The notes below the pieces were generated by a model, which saw nothing but the letters and a program-made list of their open reading frames with translations, searched no databases and had not been told where the DNA came from. The translations under genes were made by a program, and so were the position numbers. Source: Pedobacter duraquae (GTDB taxonomy: Bacteria > Bacteroidota > Bacteroidia > Sphingobacteriales > Sphingobacteriaceae). Taken from it: a stretch of 64,000 nucleotides of DNA. Numbering within the stretch: the stretch's first letter is position 1; the number at the start of each line of letters is the position of its first letter. The stretch spans positions 930,001 through 994,000 of the forward strand of contig NZ_SNWM01000001.1 in assembly GCF_004362245.1 (NCBI RefSeq), read 5' to 3'. This document shows positions 8,015 through 16,849 of this stretch, piece after piece.

Positions 8015-8022
8015 TACCTTTG
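8015..8022 (+). promoter_or_regulatory. -7 promoter box TACCTTTG for the azoreductase gene
   Basis: Exact match to TAnnTTTG, 39 nt upstream of the ATG at 8062 and 31 nt downstream of the large palindrome. It contains the outer AAAGGTA-type half-site in inverted form, so binding there could block the promoter. Confidence 0.5.
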
Positions 8023-8061
8023 AACTTGATAATTAAGCTATAAAACATTATTAATTTCATT

Positions 8062-8664
8062 ATGAAACGTATCCTTCATTTAATATCAAGCTTGCAAGGT
8101 AAAGATTCGCACAGCATTAAGCTTGGTCATGCTATCGTGGAAAAAATCCAGGAAAAGTACCCTGTGAGTGCAGTTGAAGAACTGAATTTGGTAGACATTG
8201 AAATCCCGCATCTCAATCCCACAACTTTACGCAGTCTATTTATTCCCGGAGATCAGCTTACCGCAGCAGAAAAAGAATCCATCCGTTTTTCAGACGACGC
8301 TATCAAGCAGTTACTGGGTTCTGACATCATTGTTATTGGGGCACCATTGTATAATTTCACCATTTCAAGTTCGCTGAAGGCATGGATCGATCACATCACC
8401 AGGCCTGGGATGACTTTTGGCTATGGGGAAAGTGGGCCTGTAGGCTTGGTAAGGGGTAAAAAGGTCTATGTGGCGATGACATCAGGTGGTGTTTTTTCTG
8501 AAGGTCCGGGTAAAGAAAACGATTTTGTTGCGCCTTACCTAAAGGCTTTTCTTGGTTTCCTGGGTATGACAGATCTGACGGTATTTCGTGCTGAAGGATT
8601 AAAAGTATTGGAGTTAAAGGCGTCTGCAATGGAAAAAGCAATCGATAGTATAGAGATTGATTAA
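8062..8664 (+). CDS. azoR: FMN-dependent NAD(P)H azoreductase/quinone reductase
   Basis: A 200-residue cytoplasmic flavodoxin-fold reductase of the AzoR type that reduces quinones and azo compounds with two electrons. The phosphate-binding loop after the first strand reads ISSLQGKDSHS. The FMN-contact segments GAPLYNFTISSSLKAWIDHITRPG and FGY, and the later MTSGGVFSEG loop, are all present and in order. Length is normal. It is divergent from an HxlR regulator, which supports a role in quinone or electrophile detoxification. Confidence 0.88.
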   Translation: MKRILHLISSLQGKDSHSIKLGHAIVEKIQEKYPVSAVEELNLVDIEIPHLNPTTLRSLFIPGDQLTAAEKESIRFSDDAIKQLLGSDIIVIGAPLYNFTISSSLKAWIDHITRPGMTFGYGESGPVGLVRGKKVYVAMTSGGVFSEGPGKENDFVAPYLKAFLGFLGMTDLTVFRAEGLKVLELKASAMEKAIDSIEID

Positions 8665-8777
8665 AACAAAAAACCCTGATCACCAAACATTTATCCAGTA
8701 CGGAAGGTTTAGAAAGGTAAAGGGTCTTGAACTGCAAATAGTAGATCAGGGCCCTGAAACTTTTAATATGCCCCCCT

Positions 8778-10013
8778 ATGAAATCCAGATTTTATCTTAC
8801 ACTAATAACATGCGCGATGCTGGTGCTCGCTGCCTGTTCAAAAGAGAACAATGACGGTACTGACGAAAACACAAATCCGACAGTTGGGCCAAGCGTAGAA
8901 ACAACCCCAGCCAATACAAGTTATAAACCTGCTTTTACTGGTCAAACCAGAGTTGGCGCGGTGCGCACTACTACAGCGATTTCAGGAACCGCTATAGCCA
9001 CTAGCCTCTCCTCCCCATGGGGCATAACCAGCTTACCCGACGGCAGACTTCTGATTACTCAGAAAACAGGGACGATGCGTATATCGACTACTACCGGAAC
9101 GCTGAGTGCAGCTATTACAGGGCTTCCAGCTGTAAATTCGGCCGGCCAGGGCGGGTTGCTTGGCTTGTGTATCGACCCACAATTTTCTACCAACAGGATG
9201 GTATATTGGGTATTTTCTGAAAGTGTGGCTGCTGGAAATCAAACCTCAGTGGCAAAAGGGCGGCTTGCAGATAACGAGCGTACTATTGAAGGTGCAACTG
9301 TTATTTACAGGGCCAATCCGGCTTACAACGGCACTTTACATTACGGCGGCAGGATTCTGTTTGACCGTACGGGAAATCTTTTGGTTAGCACGGGAGAGCG
9401 GTCTGATCTGGCAACACTGCCACTGGCGCAGTCGGTCGGCGCAGCGCTGGGAAAAATCGTCAGGATAACAACAAGTGGGCAGCCGGCCTCTGGAAACCCA
9501 ACATTCCAACAGGCAGGTTCTTTAAGCGAGCTCTACAGTATGGGCCACAGGAATCCACAAGGACTTGCATTACATCCTGTAACCGGAGAGCTTTGGCAAA
9601 GCGAACACGGTCCACGTGGAGGCGACGAGATCAACCGTGTACTGCCTGGCTTAAATTATGGATGGCCAACCATAACTTACGGCATAGAATATAGTGGAGA
9701 GCGTGTTGGCGCCGGAATACAGCAGCAGAGTGGGCTGGAACAACCTGTTTATTACTGGGATCCTGTGATCTCGCCAAGCGGAATGACCTTTTATAAAGGC
9801 AGTCGCGTTCCGGAATGGCAGAACAATCTTTTCATAGGTGCCTTGAGCGGGATGCACATCGACCGGCTTGTTATTGAAAATAACCGGGTGGTTGGTGAAG
9901 AAAGACTGTTGGCAGGCGAAAATCAGCGATTCAGAGATATCACCCAGGGTACAGACAATGCTTTATATGCTGTTACAGATGGGGGAAGACTGTATCGTAT
10001 TGATAAGTTGTAA
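8778..10013 (+). CDS. PQQ-dependent aldose sugar dehydrogenase (lipoprotein)
   Basis: Periplasmic oxidoreductase that oxidises aldoses to lactones. The leader LTLITCAMLVLAACSKEN contains a lipobox (Cys20 region), so it is probably lipid-anchored. The six-bladed propeller of the soluble glucose dehydrogenase/Asd (YliI) family is marked by LSSPWGITSLPDGRLLITQK, then GGLLGLCIDPQF, GHRNPQGLALHPVTGELWQSEHGPRGGDEIN and NYGWPTITYGIEYSGE, which hold the PQQ and Ca2+ contacts. Length is 411 residues, typical. No PQQ-synthesis genes are in the window. It could feed aldonates to the pentonate pathway at 47-52 kb; this is inference. Confidence 0.87.
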   Translation: MKSRFYLTLITCAMLVLAACSKENNDGTDENTNPTVGPSVETTPANTSYKPAFTGQTRVGAVRTTTAISGTAIATSLSSPWGITSLPDGRLLITQKTGTMRISTTTGTLSAAITGLPAVNSAGQGGLLGLCIDPQFSTNRMVYWVFSESVAAGNQTSVAKGRLADNERTIEGATVIYRANPAYNGTLHYGGRILFDRTGNLLVSTGERSDLATLPLAQSVGAALGKIVRITTSGQPASGNPTFQQAGSLSELYSMGHRNPQGLALHPVTGELWQSEHGPRGGDEINRVLPGLNYGWPTITYGIEYSGERVGAGIQQQSGLEQPVYYWDPVISPSGMTFYKGSRVPEWQNNLFIGALSGMHIDRLVIENNRVVGEERLLAGENQRFRDITQGTDNALYAVTDGGRLYRIDKL

Positions 10014-10032
10014 CTGCCATCAATACTGGTTA

Positions 10033-12705
10033 TTAAAAACGATAGTCGATCTTTAAATTAATTATCCTTGGTACAAGACGGTATTGCCAAACAGAGACTG
10101 AAATATCCTGATTTGTTTGCTCGGTATATTCTTTTCTATTCAACAGATTTCTGCCGGAGACAAAAAAAGTAAACTTACTGCGGGGATATGCATAACGCAA
10201 TTCGGCATCAATAAACAGCTGATTGTTCTTTGCGTTCAGATTTTCAAAATGGTATAGTTCACCTTGAGTACGGAGGCTCAGGTTGTTTTTAAAAATAAAA
10301 TCAAGATCGAGGAAACTCATATTATTGTTAAAAGTGTTATCAAAACTAGATTTTATGCGGCTGTAAGTCCATGATCTGCCTACATTGAAGTTAAAGAATC
10401 CATGGAATGCCGAACGCATTTCGAGGCCATAGTTATAGGTGCTGGATCTGGTATTTACGTCGATCCCTCCAATTCTGTTTTTATAATCGGAATTCTCGAA
10501 GCTAAATTTCGCTTTAATATTAGATGATATGGGGCTGATGTACCGATCTGTGCTCAGCATGGCATTGAACTGATTTCTGCTCCCTAGCACTATCTTAGAT
10601 TTTGCGATATAATCCTGCTGAATCAAGTTATCTGTACTTATAAAATGGCTGTCTTTTTTGTAAGCAATGGTAGAGTTCATGAAAAAGTTATCTCCCCAAT
10701 TGCCGAGTCTGTAATTGAGTAATACAGCGGAGGTGTTCATCTGGTTAAAATCGGCCATTCCTCTTGAAAATGTACGATAATCTGTCAGGATGTAACCTTT
10801 GTAAATATCGCTGACCTGCGTGTTATTGAAGGAGTACCTATACGTAACCGTGAATTTACTGGTCTTGTTCATCTGCCATTCGAAACCCAAGGCTGGCACC
10901 AGGAAAAAAGGACTTTGCTTTAGATAATCCAAACTATCGGCTTGTTTTACTTTGTTGAGCAGCTGATGACCTTCTACGCCGGCAACAAGATGACAATTAC
11001 CAATTTTGTATCTATAATTTGCTTTTCCATATACCTCTGCCGCGCGATAGCTAATTTGATTTGAAAAAGGCTCAAGGTATTGGAAATTGCTCATTCTTGC
11101 GGTCGCAAGATGCGAATCGAAGGTATTCATTCTATTTACATAACCGGCTTGAAATTCCAACAAACTCCCATTAGACTGTTTAGTAAGGAGCCTGCCTTCG
11201 AGTGCAGCATATTTCATTTGCTGTACCGTTTCCTGATCAACATGTAACTTTGCTGCTCCGGAAGCCAATATAGGATACCTGACAGAGTCAATTAAGTAGT
11301 TTTCCGGTTGCCGTTCATTAAGATATCTCGCCGACAGGAGCAATACCGTTTTCTCGCTTATCTTATTGGTGTATATAAATTTATGATCATAAACGTTATC
11401 ACGCTTAGTCAGACGCTCACGGATCTGGTTGGAATTCAGGAACGAATTTGCGGTATCAGTATTTTTCGAACTATTAAACACGCCTGTGTACTCAAACGAA
11501 GAACGGGGGTTTATATCGTACAGGTAGTTCAGCCTGCTTATTGCTGAAAATGTTTTCTTATTGGTCTGACTACTTTCCCGAACATTGATAGGCTGTGCTG
11601 TTGTAAAAAATGTCTGTGATCCACTGGTAACGAAGTCATTTTTATCCAGATTCAGGAGTGACATCACTTTAAGTTTCATTTTATCGGTCAGCGTCCAGAT
11701 GCCATTAAGGGCAGGCATAACCACATTATTAAAATTAATGCGGCTACGCCTGAGTTGTGGCTGTTTCACATTGAGGTTACTCATGGGATCCAGTGTCTGC
11801 TTGTCTTCAATGGCATTTGGCCCGCCACTATTCTCAGGACTAACGAGGCTCCTGATATCACCTGAAGCATCATATCCGGTGTTGTTAATATTGGCTAGCA
11901 AGTAATATTTTGCTTTTGGACGGTAGGCCATCAGGTTAGTTCGGAGTTCATGTTTTGCGCCAATGCCGTAGCCTGCGCTAATATTACCGAACCATTGCTG
12001 CTTGCTATCGGCTTTGAGTTTTAGGTTTAGTGCAACTTTATCACTGTTCTCAATATTATGGAGCAGCCGGTTTTTAGAATATTTATCATAGATCTCCACC
12101 TTATCTATCGTTCCCGCACTCAGGTTTTTAGTGAGTAGCTTATAGCCCTTTTCAAAGAAGTCGTCGCCATCAACCATAACGCGTTCCACTTCCCTGTTAC
12201 CCACTTTAATAGTACCGTCGGCAGTAACCTCGAGCCCTGGAATCCTTTTCAACAGATCTTCTGCAACCTGTTCATTACCGAGTGCAAAGGATTTGGCATC
12301 GATGATGATTGTATCCCGCTTAACTATCACTGGCTGTGCCGAGGAGACAATCACTTCCTTGAGGTTCTGTACATCTTCGCGCAGGGTAAGATCTTTTGTT
12401 AAGCGTTTATGCTGATCCGTAATCCTGAGTAGTGTAGTATCTGCTTTATGGCCTAAAGCCCGACCAATCAAATAATAAATCCCAGGGTTGCTTATCGTAA
12501 AATTATAGTCGCCGATTTTAGAAGCCGATGTATAGGCTGCAATATTATTCCGAAGCGTATCAATGACCATGAGGGTAGCAAAAGGTATGGGGGCGCCTGA
12601 ACTGTTCCTGACTTTTCCATCCACAGCAACCTGTGCGGATGCATATCCACAGGTAAAAATCAGCAAACAGGCACTAATTAACCTCCCATTCATAGGCTTT
12701 TTCAT
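10033..12705 (-). CDS. Outer-membrane beta-barrel (TonB-dependent receptor-like) protein
   Basis: Large outer-membrane protein of the OMP_b-brl_3 type. I start at ATG 12705 (MKKPMNGRLISACLLIFTCGYASAQ), which gives a clean signal peptide; the frame is open to 12753. An N-terminal carboxypeptidase-regulatory-like domain (VAVDGKVRNSSGAPIPFATLMVIDT) is followed by a plug (LLKRIPGLEVTADGTIKVGNREVERVMVDGDDFF) and a long beta-barrel ending LRFDYRF-like NLKIDYRF. There is no linked SusD, so it is not a standard glycan importer. It begins inside the GLPGLI gene (32-nt overlap), a pairing often seen in Bacteroidota. Substrate unknown. Confidence 0.85.
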   Translation of the reverse strand: MKKPMNGRLISACLLIFTCGYASAQVAVDGKVRNSSGAPIPFATLMVIDTLRNNIAAYTSASKIGDYNFTISNPGIYYLIGRALGHKADTTLLRITDQHKRLTKDLTLREDVQNLKEVIVSSAQPVIVKRDTIIIDAKSFALGNEQVAEDLLKRIPGLEVTADGTIKVGNREVERVMVDGDDFFEKGYKLLTKNLSAGTIDKVEIYDKYSKNRLLHNIENSDKVALNLKLKADSKQQWFGNISAGYGIGAKHELRTNLMAYRPKAKYYLLANINNTGYDASGDIRSLVSPENSGGPNAIEDKQTLDPMSNLNVKQPQLRRSRINFNNVVMPALNGIWTLTDKMKLKVMSLLNLDKNDFVTSGSQTFFTTAQPINVRESSQTNKKTFSAISRLNYLYDINPRSSFEYTGVFNSSKNTDTANSFLNSNQIRERLTKRDNVYDHKFIYTNKISEKTVLLLSARYLNERQPENYLIDSVRYPILASGAAKLHVDQETVQQMKYAALEGRLLTKQSNGSLLEFQAGYVNRMNTFDSHLATARMSNFQYLEPFSNQISYRAAEVYGKANYRYKIGNCHLVAGVEGHQLLNKVKQADSLDYLKQSPFFLVPALGFEWQMNKTSKFTVTYRYSFNNTQVSDIYKGYILTDYRTFSRGMADFNQMNTSAVLLNYRLGNWGDNFFMNSTIAYKKDSHFISTDNLIQQDYIAKSKIVLGSRNQFNAMLSTDRYISPISSNIKAKFSFENSDYKNRIGGIDVNTRSSTYNYGLEMRSAFHGFFNFNVGRSWTYSRIKSSFDNTFNNNMSFLDLDFIFKNNLSLRTQGELYHFENLNAKNNQLFIDAELRYAYPRSKFTFFVSGRNLLNRKEYTEQTNQDISVSVWQYRLVPRIINLKIDYRF

Positions 12706-13474
12706 CCCTGAACTTCCTGTTTTTCGGATCATCCTTATTTTCCATGATGACAAAACTTGAGGCTATTTCTCTGGGCATTTTAGACTTCATCTTTTCCATG
12801 GCTTCGCGTGCGGCGTTATCCATAAAAGCTGCATATTCTTTAATACTCATTTTTTTGCCTTCATCTGGGGGTACAATGCTGATTGGATTAGCTGCGGGGT
12901 ATACGATTTTTTTTGCATAGGCACGGAACATGTTTTCGCTATCGGTAGCTTCCAGGATCAAGCCGGGCAATCCGAATAATTTCCATGGTCCGGCACTTAC
13001 GGGTATCTCTTCAGTAAACCAGGCGGTATAAGCGCGTCCGCGGAAATTGGCTGTTGCCTTACGGCAGTTAAATTTCCCTATTTTTTTGCGATCGCCAGCA
13101 ATTTGCCAGGGTATTGTTGTCCATGTATCATTGACAAGGTAGGACTGGATCAGCTTTGTTGGCACTGTTCTGTAGATCATTTGTTTTTTCTCAAAATCCC
13201 GGTAGTAGACGCTACCGATCGGGTCGCTGCCAAATACTACTGCAGATGCCGTATTGCCTTCTTGCCTCCCCACTTTGTTGGCAAGTTGTTCGTATCCATC
13301 CCTGGCAAATACAAAGAGTGAGCGTTGTCCATCAAAATTCAATGTAGCGAGCCTTTGAACGGGTGTTGCTCTTGGGTGATAATATTCGTATTCCACATAA
13401 CCCTGAGTCTGCGCGCTGCAAATGTTCAGTGTAAAACTCAGCAGCACAAGAATCAATAAAGTATATTTTTTCAT
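12674..13474 (-). CDS. GLPGLI family secreted protein
   Basis: A 266-residue exported protein. The signal peptide is MKKYTLLILVLLSFTLNICSAQ. The family hallmark is present as KLFGLPGLILEATDSENMFRAYAKKI at about residues 160-190, preceded by FTEEIPVSAGPW. The function of the family is unknown. It overlaps the start of the barrel gene on the same strand, which indicates coupled translation and a likely joint envelope role. The small secreted peptide gene lies 83 nt upstream. Confidence 0.88.
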   Translation of the reverse strand: MKKYTLLILVLLSFTLNICSAQTQGYVEYEYYHPRATPVQRLATLNFDGQRSLFVFARDGYEQLANKVGRQEGNTASAVVFGSDPIGSVYYRDFEKKQMIYRTVPTKLIQSYLVNDTWTTIPWQIAGDRKKIGKFNCRKATANFRGRAYTAWFTEEIPVSAGPWKLFGLPGLILEATDSENMFRAYAKKIVYPAANPISIVPPDEGKKMSIKEYAAFMDNAAREAMEKMKSKMPREIASSFVIMENKDDPKNRKFRDEKAYEWEVN

Positions 13475-13557
13475 GTTGATATGATAAGTATTAGATCGTT
13501 ATTAAATATAATGAAATAAAGTTGCTCCAACCTGGTTAATTTAGGGTTTTATAGGTT

Positions 13558-13833
13558 TTAGAAAAATATGCTCAGGAACCAGTTCCAGAAATCTGTATTA
13601 CTTCCTGTATAGCCATTACAGTCCAAATATCCGTAACCAACAGTGTAATCATCCTGATAGTAAACTGGAAATCCGCAATCTGTATTTGGTTTGGTGTTGA
13701 CATTAAGAACGTTGACCGGTATTGCCATTTTCTCTGTTTTTACAATGGCTTTACCTGATACCGATGGGTCTTTTGCTACAGCTGCTGTAGTCAAGAACAA
13801 CCCGAACATTAAGAACAATAAAATTTTTTTCAT
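13558..13833 (-). CDS. Small secreted Cys-containing peptide, unrecognised
   Basis: A 91-residue protein with a convincing signal peptide (MKKILLFLMFGLFLTTAAVA, cleavage before KDPS). The mature part of about 70 residues has two Cys (NTDCGFP and YLDCNGY), many Tyr, Asn and Gly, and an aromatic hydrophobic end (FWNWFLSIFF). I recognise no family. It precedes the GLPGLI and barrel genes on the same strand and could be their cargo or partner. It is real by leader quality and codon use, but function is open. Confidence 0.7.
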   Translation of the reverse strand: MKKILLFLMFGLFLTTAAVAKDPSVSGKAIVKTEKMAIPVNVLNVNTKPNTDCGFPVYYQDDYTVGYGYLDCNGYTGSNTDFWNWFLSIFF

Positions 13834-14211
13834 GATTTTGGTTTTTAGTAGTTAATAAAATATGAGTCGAAACAACCTTATTTCCTTTGTTTAAATCTGC
13901 TTTATATCAAGCACTTACAGACACTAATTTAAAAGTGTTACGAATTAGTTGTTTCTGTCCCGGGATCAGAAAGCCGGCAAAATCTAATATTCTATATACA
14001 CGGATGATTTACCGTGACGAATACGTTGAGCAACGGGACAGAAGTTGCGTACTTTTAGGGTGCATGTGGAGCGGATACCTACACGGATATCCGTATCCCA
14101 GCATTTTCGTAACACGATTACGCCATTAATGAGGAAAATTTTTACTCAGAGGAATTCTTTTTTTCCTAGTTTGCTACTTAAACCTTAAATTGTAGGGCGT
14201 AGAATAAATAA
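13834..14211. promoter_or_regulatory. Divergent control region rich in inverted repeats
   Basis: 378 nt between the small-peptide gene and a LytTR regulator gene. It contains a perfect 10-bp inverted repeat TTCTGTCCCG (13953-13962) and CGGGACAGAA (14034-14043), the 12-nt palindrome ACGGATATCCGT (14083-14094) and an enclosing GGATAC/GTATCC pair (14073-14078, 14093-14098). A plus-strand frame at 13887-14129 has no gene-like features. The region probably binds regulators of one or both flanking genes. Confidence 0.5.
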
Positions 14212-14961
14212 ATGCCCTCAATGAAACTCAGATGTATAATTGTAGATGACGATTTGCATTCGATTAACGGACTCAAATCCTATATCAATAACCTATCCCG
14301 ACTGGAGATCATACAGATTTACACAGACCCGTTACGGGCGATGGAAGAAATCGCGGCTATACACCAGGTTGATATTATTTTTATGGACGTAGATATGCCG
14401 GTTATATCGGGTATCGAACTTGCCAGGGCAATACGCCATAAAACTGACAAACTTATTTTCACTACCTCACATACTAAATTTGCCTACGAGGCTTTTGAAT
14501 TACATGCGAATGATTTCCTGCTGAAGCCATTTACAATCGCGAGATTTGCGGAATGTATAAACAGGCTTTTTCCGCGGAAAGACCTGGATGTTGGCCACGG
14601 ACAAGGAAAAATAGAGGATCATTTTTTTGTGCGCAATAAGAATGACAACAATGGAATGACTAAGGTCAGATACAAAGATATAATTGCCGTTGAAAGCCTT
14701 CAGAACTACATCAGAATCTTTACGATAAGTGGTCAGGTCATCACTTATATGAGTCTTACTGAGATTAAAGAAGTACTAAAAGATCAACCGAACTTTACGC
14801 AGGTGCACAGATCTTTTATCGTCTCACAGGAACATATCAGTAAAGTGGACGGTAATACACTCTTCATGGTAGACGGCATGGAGCTCACGATAGGAAAACT
14901 CTACCGTGAGCAGATGATGGAGTATTTAAGACAGCATACAATTAAAACAAATCGTTTGTAA
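14212..14961 (+). CDS. LytTR-family response regulator
   Basis: A 249-residue regulator. The receiver domain has the acidic pocket IIVDDDLHS and phospho-acceptor D59 in IIFMDVDMPVISG; the conserved Lys is in DFLLKPF. The LytTR domain covers about residues 140-245 with VRYKDIIAVESLQNYIRIFT and FTQVHRSFIVSQEHI. An in-frame ATG three codons later (14221) is an equally possible start. The kinase gene follows after 207 nt that contain LytTR-type direct repeats, so the pair is probably not one simple operon. Confidence 0.9.
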   Translation: MPSMKLRCIIVDDDLHSINGLKSYINNLSRLEIIQIYTDPLRAMEEIAAIHQVDIIFMDVDMPVISGIELARAIRHKTDKLIFTTSHTKFAYEAFELHANDFLLKPFTIARFAECINRLFPRKDLDVGHGQGKIEDHFFVRNKNDNNGMTKVRYKDIIAVESLQNYIRIFTISGQVITYMSLTEIKEVLKDQPNFTQVHRSFIVSQEHISKVDGNTLFMVDGMELTIGKLYREQMMEYLRQHTIKTNRL

Positions 14962-15006
14962 TCGCTTGCTCATCTTAACAAACCTGTGCCAGTCATTGTT
15001 ATCGTT

Positions 15007-15045
15007 ACTGTTGACTGATCCGTAGGCACTGTTGACGAATCCGAT
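15007..15045 (+). promoter_or_regulatory. Two direct repeats with 21-bp period, likely LytTR site
   Basis: ACTGTTGACTGATCCGTA (15007-15024) and ACTGTTGACGAATCCGAT (15028-15045) match at 14 of 18 positions. A two-turn period is the usual geometry of LytTR sites, which are read on one helix face as direct repeats. The site lies between the regulator gene and the kinase gene. Confidence 0.6.
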
Positions 15046-15168
15046 TTAGATGTTTTGCTTTTGAACACAAATAATGTTCTTTTAACAATTTTGACTGAAT
15101 GTTTCATAGCTTTTTTACCTAAACATCGGTCGACAATACAATAATTGAAAGGAATTTATATAGACGCT

Positions 15169-16254
15169 ATGATTACCGCTTTAAAAGACGAGAATACTAC
15201 AAAAATCACCCTAAAAGATTGGATCTTTAAAAAAAGATTCCATTTCTACGGCTGGAGTGTTTTTCTTTTTTATGAAATCATTGTAGTTGGTCTTTATAGT
15301 GGCCATTTTGGTCACCCTGTAAGGTATTTGATTAATTATGGCTTAAATATTTCGTTGTTTTATTTTCATGCACATGTTGCACTTGGTTACGGCCTGAGGG
15401 ATCCCAACGGAGCAATTTGGAAGGTACCCGGGCTGCTTGCGACCGAAATTTTCTGTTATCTACTCCTTGCCTTTAGCTCCCAGTGGCTGATGTTCAACTA
15501 CAGTAAAATCCTTGAAGAGGGGCCTATCAAGTTTGATGATCAGTTTTATCTCGCAGCGGTATTCCGGTCCTGCTACTTTATTGTATTTTCGACTGGCTAT
15601 TATTTTTTGAAGACCTATCTCGAGGAAAGAAAAAAAACTGAAGAACTGGAAAACAACCGCTTAAAAAATCTCGTTAGTTTGGCTCGCTCTGAAAATGCAC
15701 ACCTGAGGTCTCAGATTAATCCACACTTTCTTTTTAACACCTTGGATTTCATTTACCATAATGCGCTTGACAAGGCACCTGCAGCGGCTGAGGGAATCAG
15801 TTTACTTTCGGGCATCATGCGCTACGCAGTTGAAAGTTCTTGTGAGGCAGAGACCGTTAAACTGAGCGATGAAATAAGTCAGGCTGAACTATTAATCAAC
15901 ATCCACCAGCTGAAGGCAGATTACCTGTTAAATATCAGACTTTGGTATGACGACGATATTTTAAATGTAAAAATCATTCCATTGATGCTGATCACACTTG
16001 TTGAAAACATGTTTAAGCATGGCGATCTATTGCAAGCAGCATCACCCGGTACGATTCGCTTAACGATTGTTGAGTCAACTTTAGTTGTTGAAACGAGAAA
16101 TCCGGTTTCATTTTATACGAGGCCGGGTACGCTAAAATCCGGTTTAGAGAACATCAGAAAAAGGCTCAATTACACCTATGGAGAAACTGCAACTTTTGTA
16201 TATGGATTAACTGATGAAACCCATTTTACAACCAGACTGACTATCCCTGTTTAA
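15169..16254 (+). CDS. LytS/YehU-type sensor histidine kinase
   Basis: Sensor kinase of 361 residues from ATG 15169; a TTG eight codons earlier (15145) is a possible but weaker start. Four hydrophobic segments occupy about residues 27-45, 55-73, 86-108 and 126-147 (WSVFLFYEIIVVGLYSG, RYLINYGLNISLFYFHAHVAL, LLATEIFCYLLLAF, FYLAAVFRSCYFIVFSTGYYF). The phospho-accepting His is about residue 186 in RSQINPHFLFNTLDFIYHNAL. The ATPase part shows MLITLVENMFKHGDL. It pairs with the LytTR regulator upstream. Confidence 0.9.
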   Translation: MITALKDENTTKITLKDWIFKKRFHFYGWSVFLFYEIIVVGLYSGHFGHPVRYLINYGLNISLFYFHAHVALGYGLRDPNGAIWKVPGLLATEIFCYLLLAFSSQWLMFNYSKILEEGPIKFDDQFYLAAVFRSCYFIVFSTGYYFLKTYLEERKKTEELENNRLKNLVSLARSENAHLRSQINPHFLFNTLDFIYHNALDKAPAAAEGISLLSGIMRYAVESSCEAETVKLSDEISQAELLINIHQLKADYLLNIRLWYDDDILNVKIIPLMLITLVENMFKHGDLLQAASPGTIRLTIVESTLVVETRNPVSFYTRPGTLKSGLENIRKRLNYTYGETATFVYGLTDETHFTTRLTIPV

Positions 16255-16334
16255 GCTTATACATTTGCTGATTAGTTTTTTTAAAGCTTTTTATAAGTTT
16301 TACCTAAAACCGACGGCAGTCCGAGTCGGGGTTC

Positions 16335-16342
16335 TATCTTTG
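16335..16342 (+). promoter_or_regulatory. -7 promoter box TATCTTTG for the VOC gene
   Basis: Exact TAnnTTTG match 27 nt before the ATG at 16370. A CCGAC/GTCGG inverted repeat lies just upstream in the spacer. Confidence 0.5.
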
Positions 16343-16369
16343 TAGGCATCGCTAATATTATCTTACAAT

Positions 16370-16819
16370 ATGATCAAGGGCCTTTACGAAACACATATCT
16401 ACGTTGAAAATCTACAAAAATCTATCGAGTTTTACACAACAATTCTTGGTCTCGAGCAATGCCATTATGATGCTGAACGTAAGATTGCATTCTTCTGGAT
16501 AGGGCAACCAAAAGAGGCTATGCTTGGACTCTGGGAGAAGCCGAAAGATGAAATCGACATCAGGCATTTTGCTTTTCGCAGCGATACAGCAGATATATTG
16601 AATAGATCTGTAGACTTCTTGAAGTTAAACGGGCTTAAGCCCTATAATTTTTTAAAGGACGGATCTGAGCAACCCATGGTTTTCGCATGGATGCCGGCGG
16701 TAGCGATTTATTTCCTTGATCCGGATGGCCACCAGCTAGAATTTATCTCAGTATTGGAGGGTAAGGCAAGACCTGAACTTGGCGTCATTTCTTATGAGGA
16801 GTGGAAGAATTTGAGTTGA
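16370..16819 (+). CDS. VOC (glyoxalase/dioxygenase) superfamily protein
   Basis: A 149-residue metal-fold protein with two beta-alpha-beta-beta-beta units. The first unit begins HIYVENLQKSIEFYTTILGLEQCHY; the second begins DIRHFAFRS and ends with the typical IYFLDPDGHQLEFISVL. The paired His/Glu ligand positions (H of THIYVE, E of QLEFI) are present. Relatives include glyoxalases, thiol transferases and resistance proteins, so substrate cannot be called. The AraC-type regulator gene follows 30 nt downstream and is probably in the same operon. Confidence 0.8.
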   Translation: MIKGLYETHIYVENLQKSIEFYTTILGLEQCHYDAERKIAFFWIGQPKEAMLGLWEKPKDEIDIRHFAFRSDTADILNRSVDFLKLNGLKPYNFLKDGSEQPMVFAWMPAVAIYFLDPDGHQLEFISVLEGKARPELGVISYEEWKNLS

Positions 16820-16849
16820 TTAGTATATTGCATTTTTAACACCAGTAAA

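Noticed and set aside
13887..14129. 80-codon plus-strand frame in the divergent spacer
   Set aside because: No leader, odd composition and it runs through clear inverted repeats; treated as regulatory spacer.
16256..16297. CTTATA/TATAAG inverted repeat after the second kinase gene as a terminator
   Set aside because: Only 6 AT-rich base pairs with a long loop; too weak to call.
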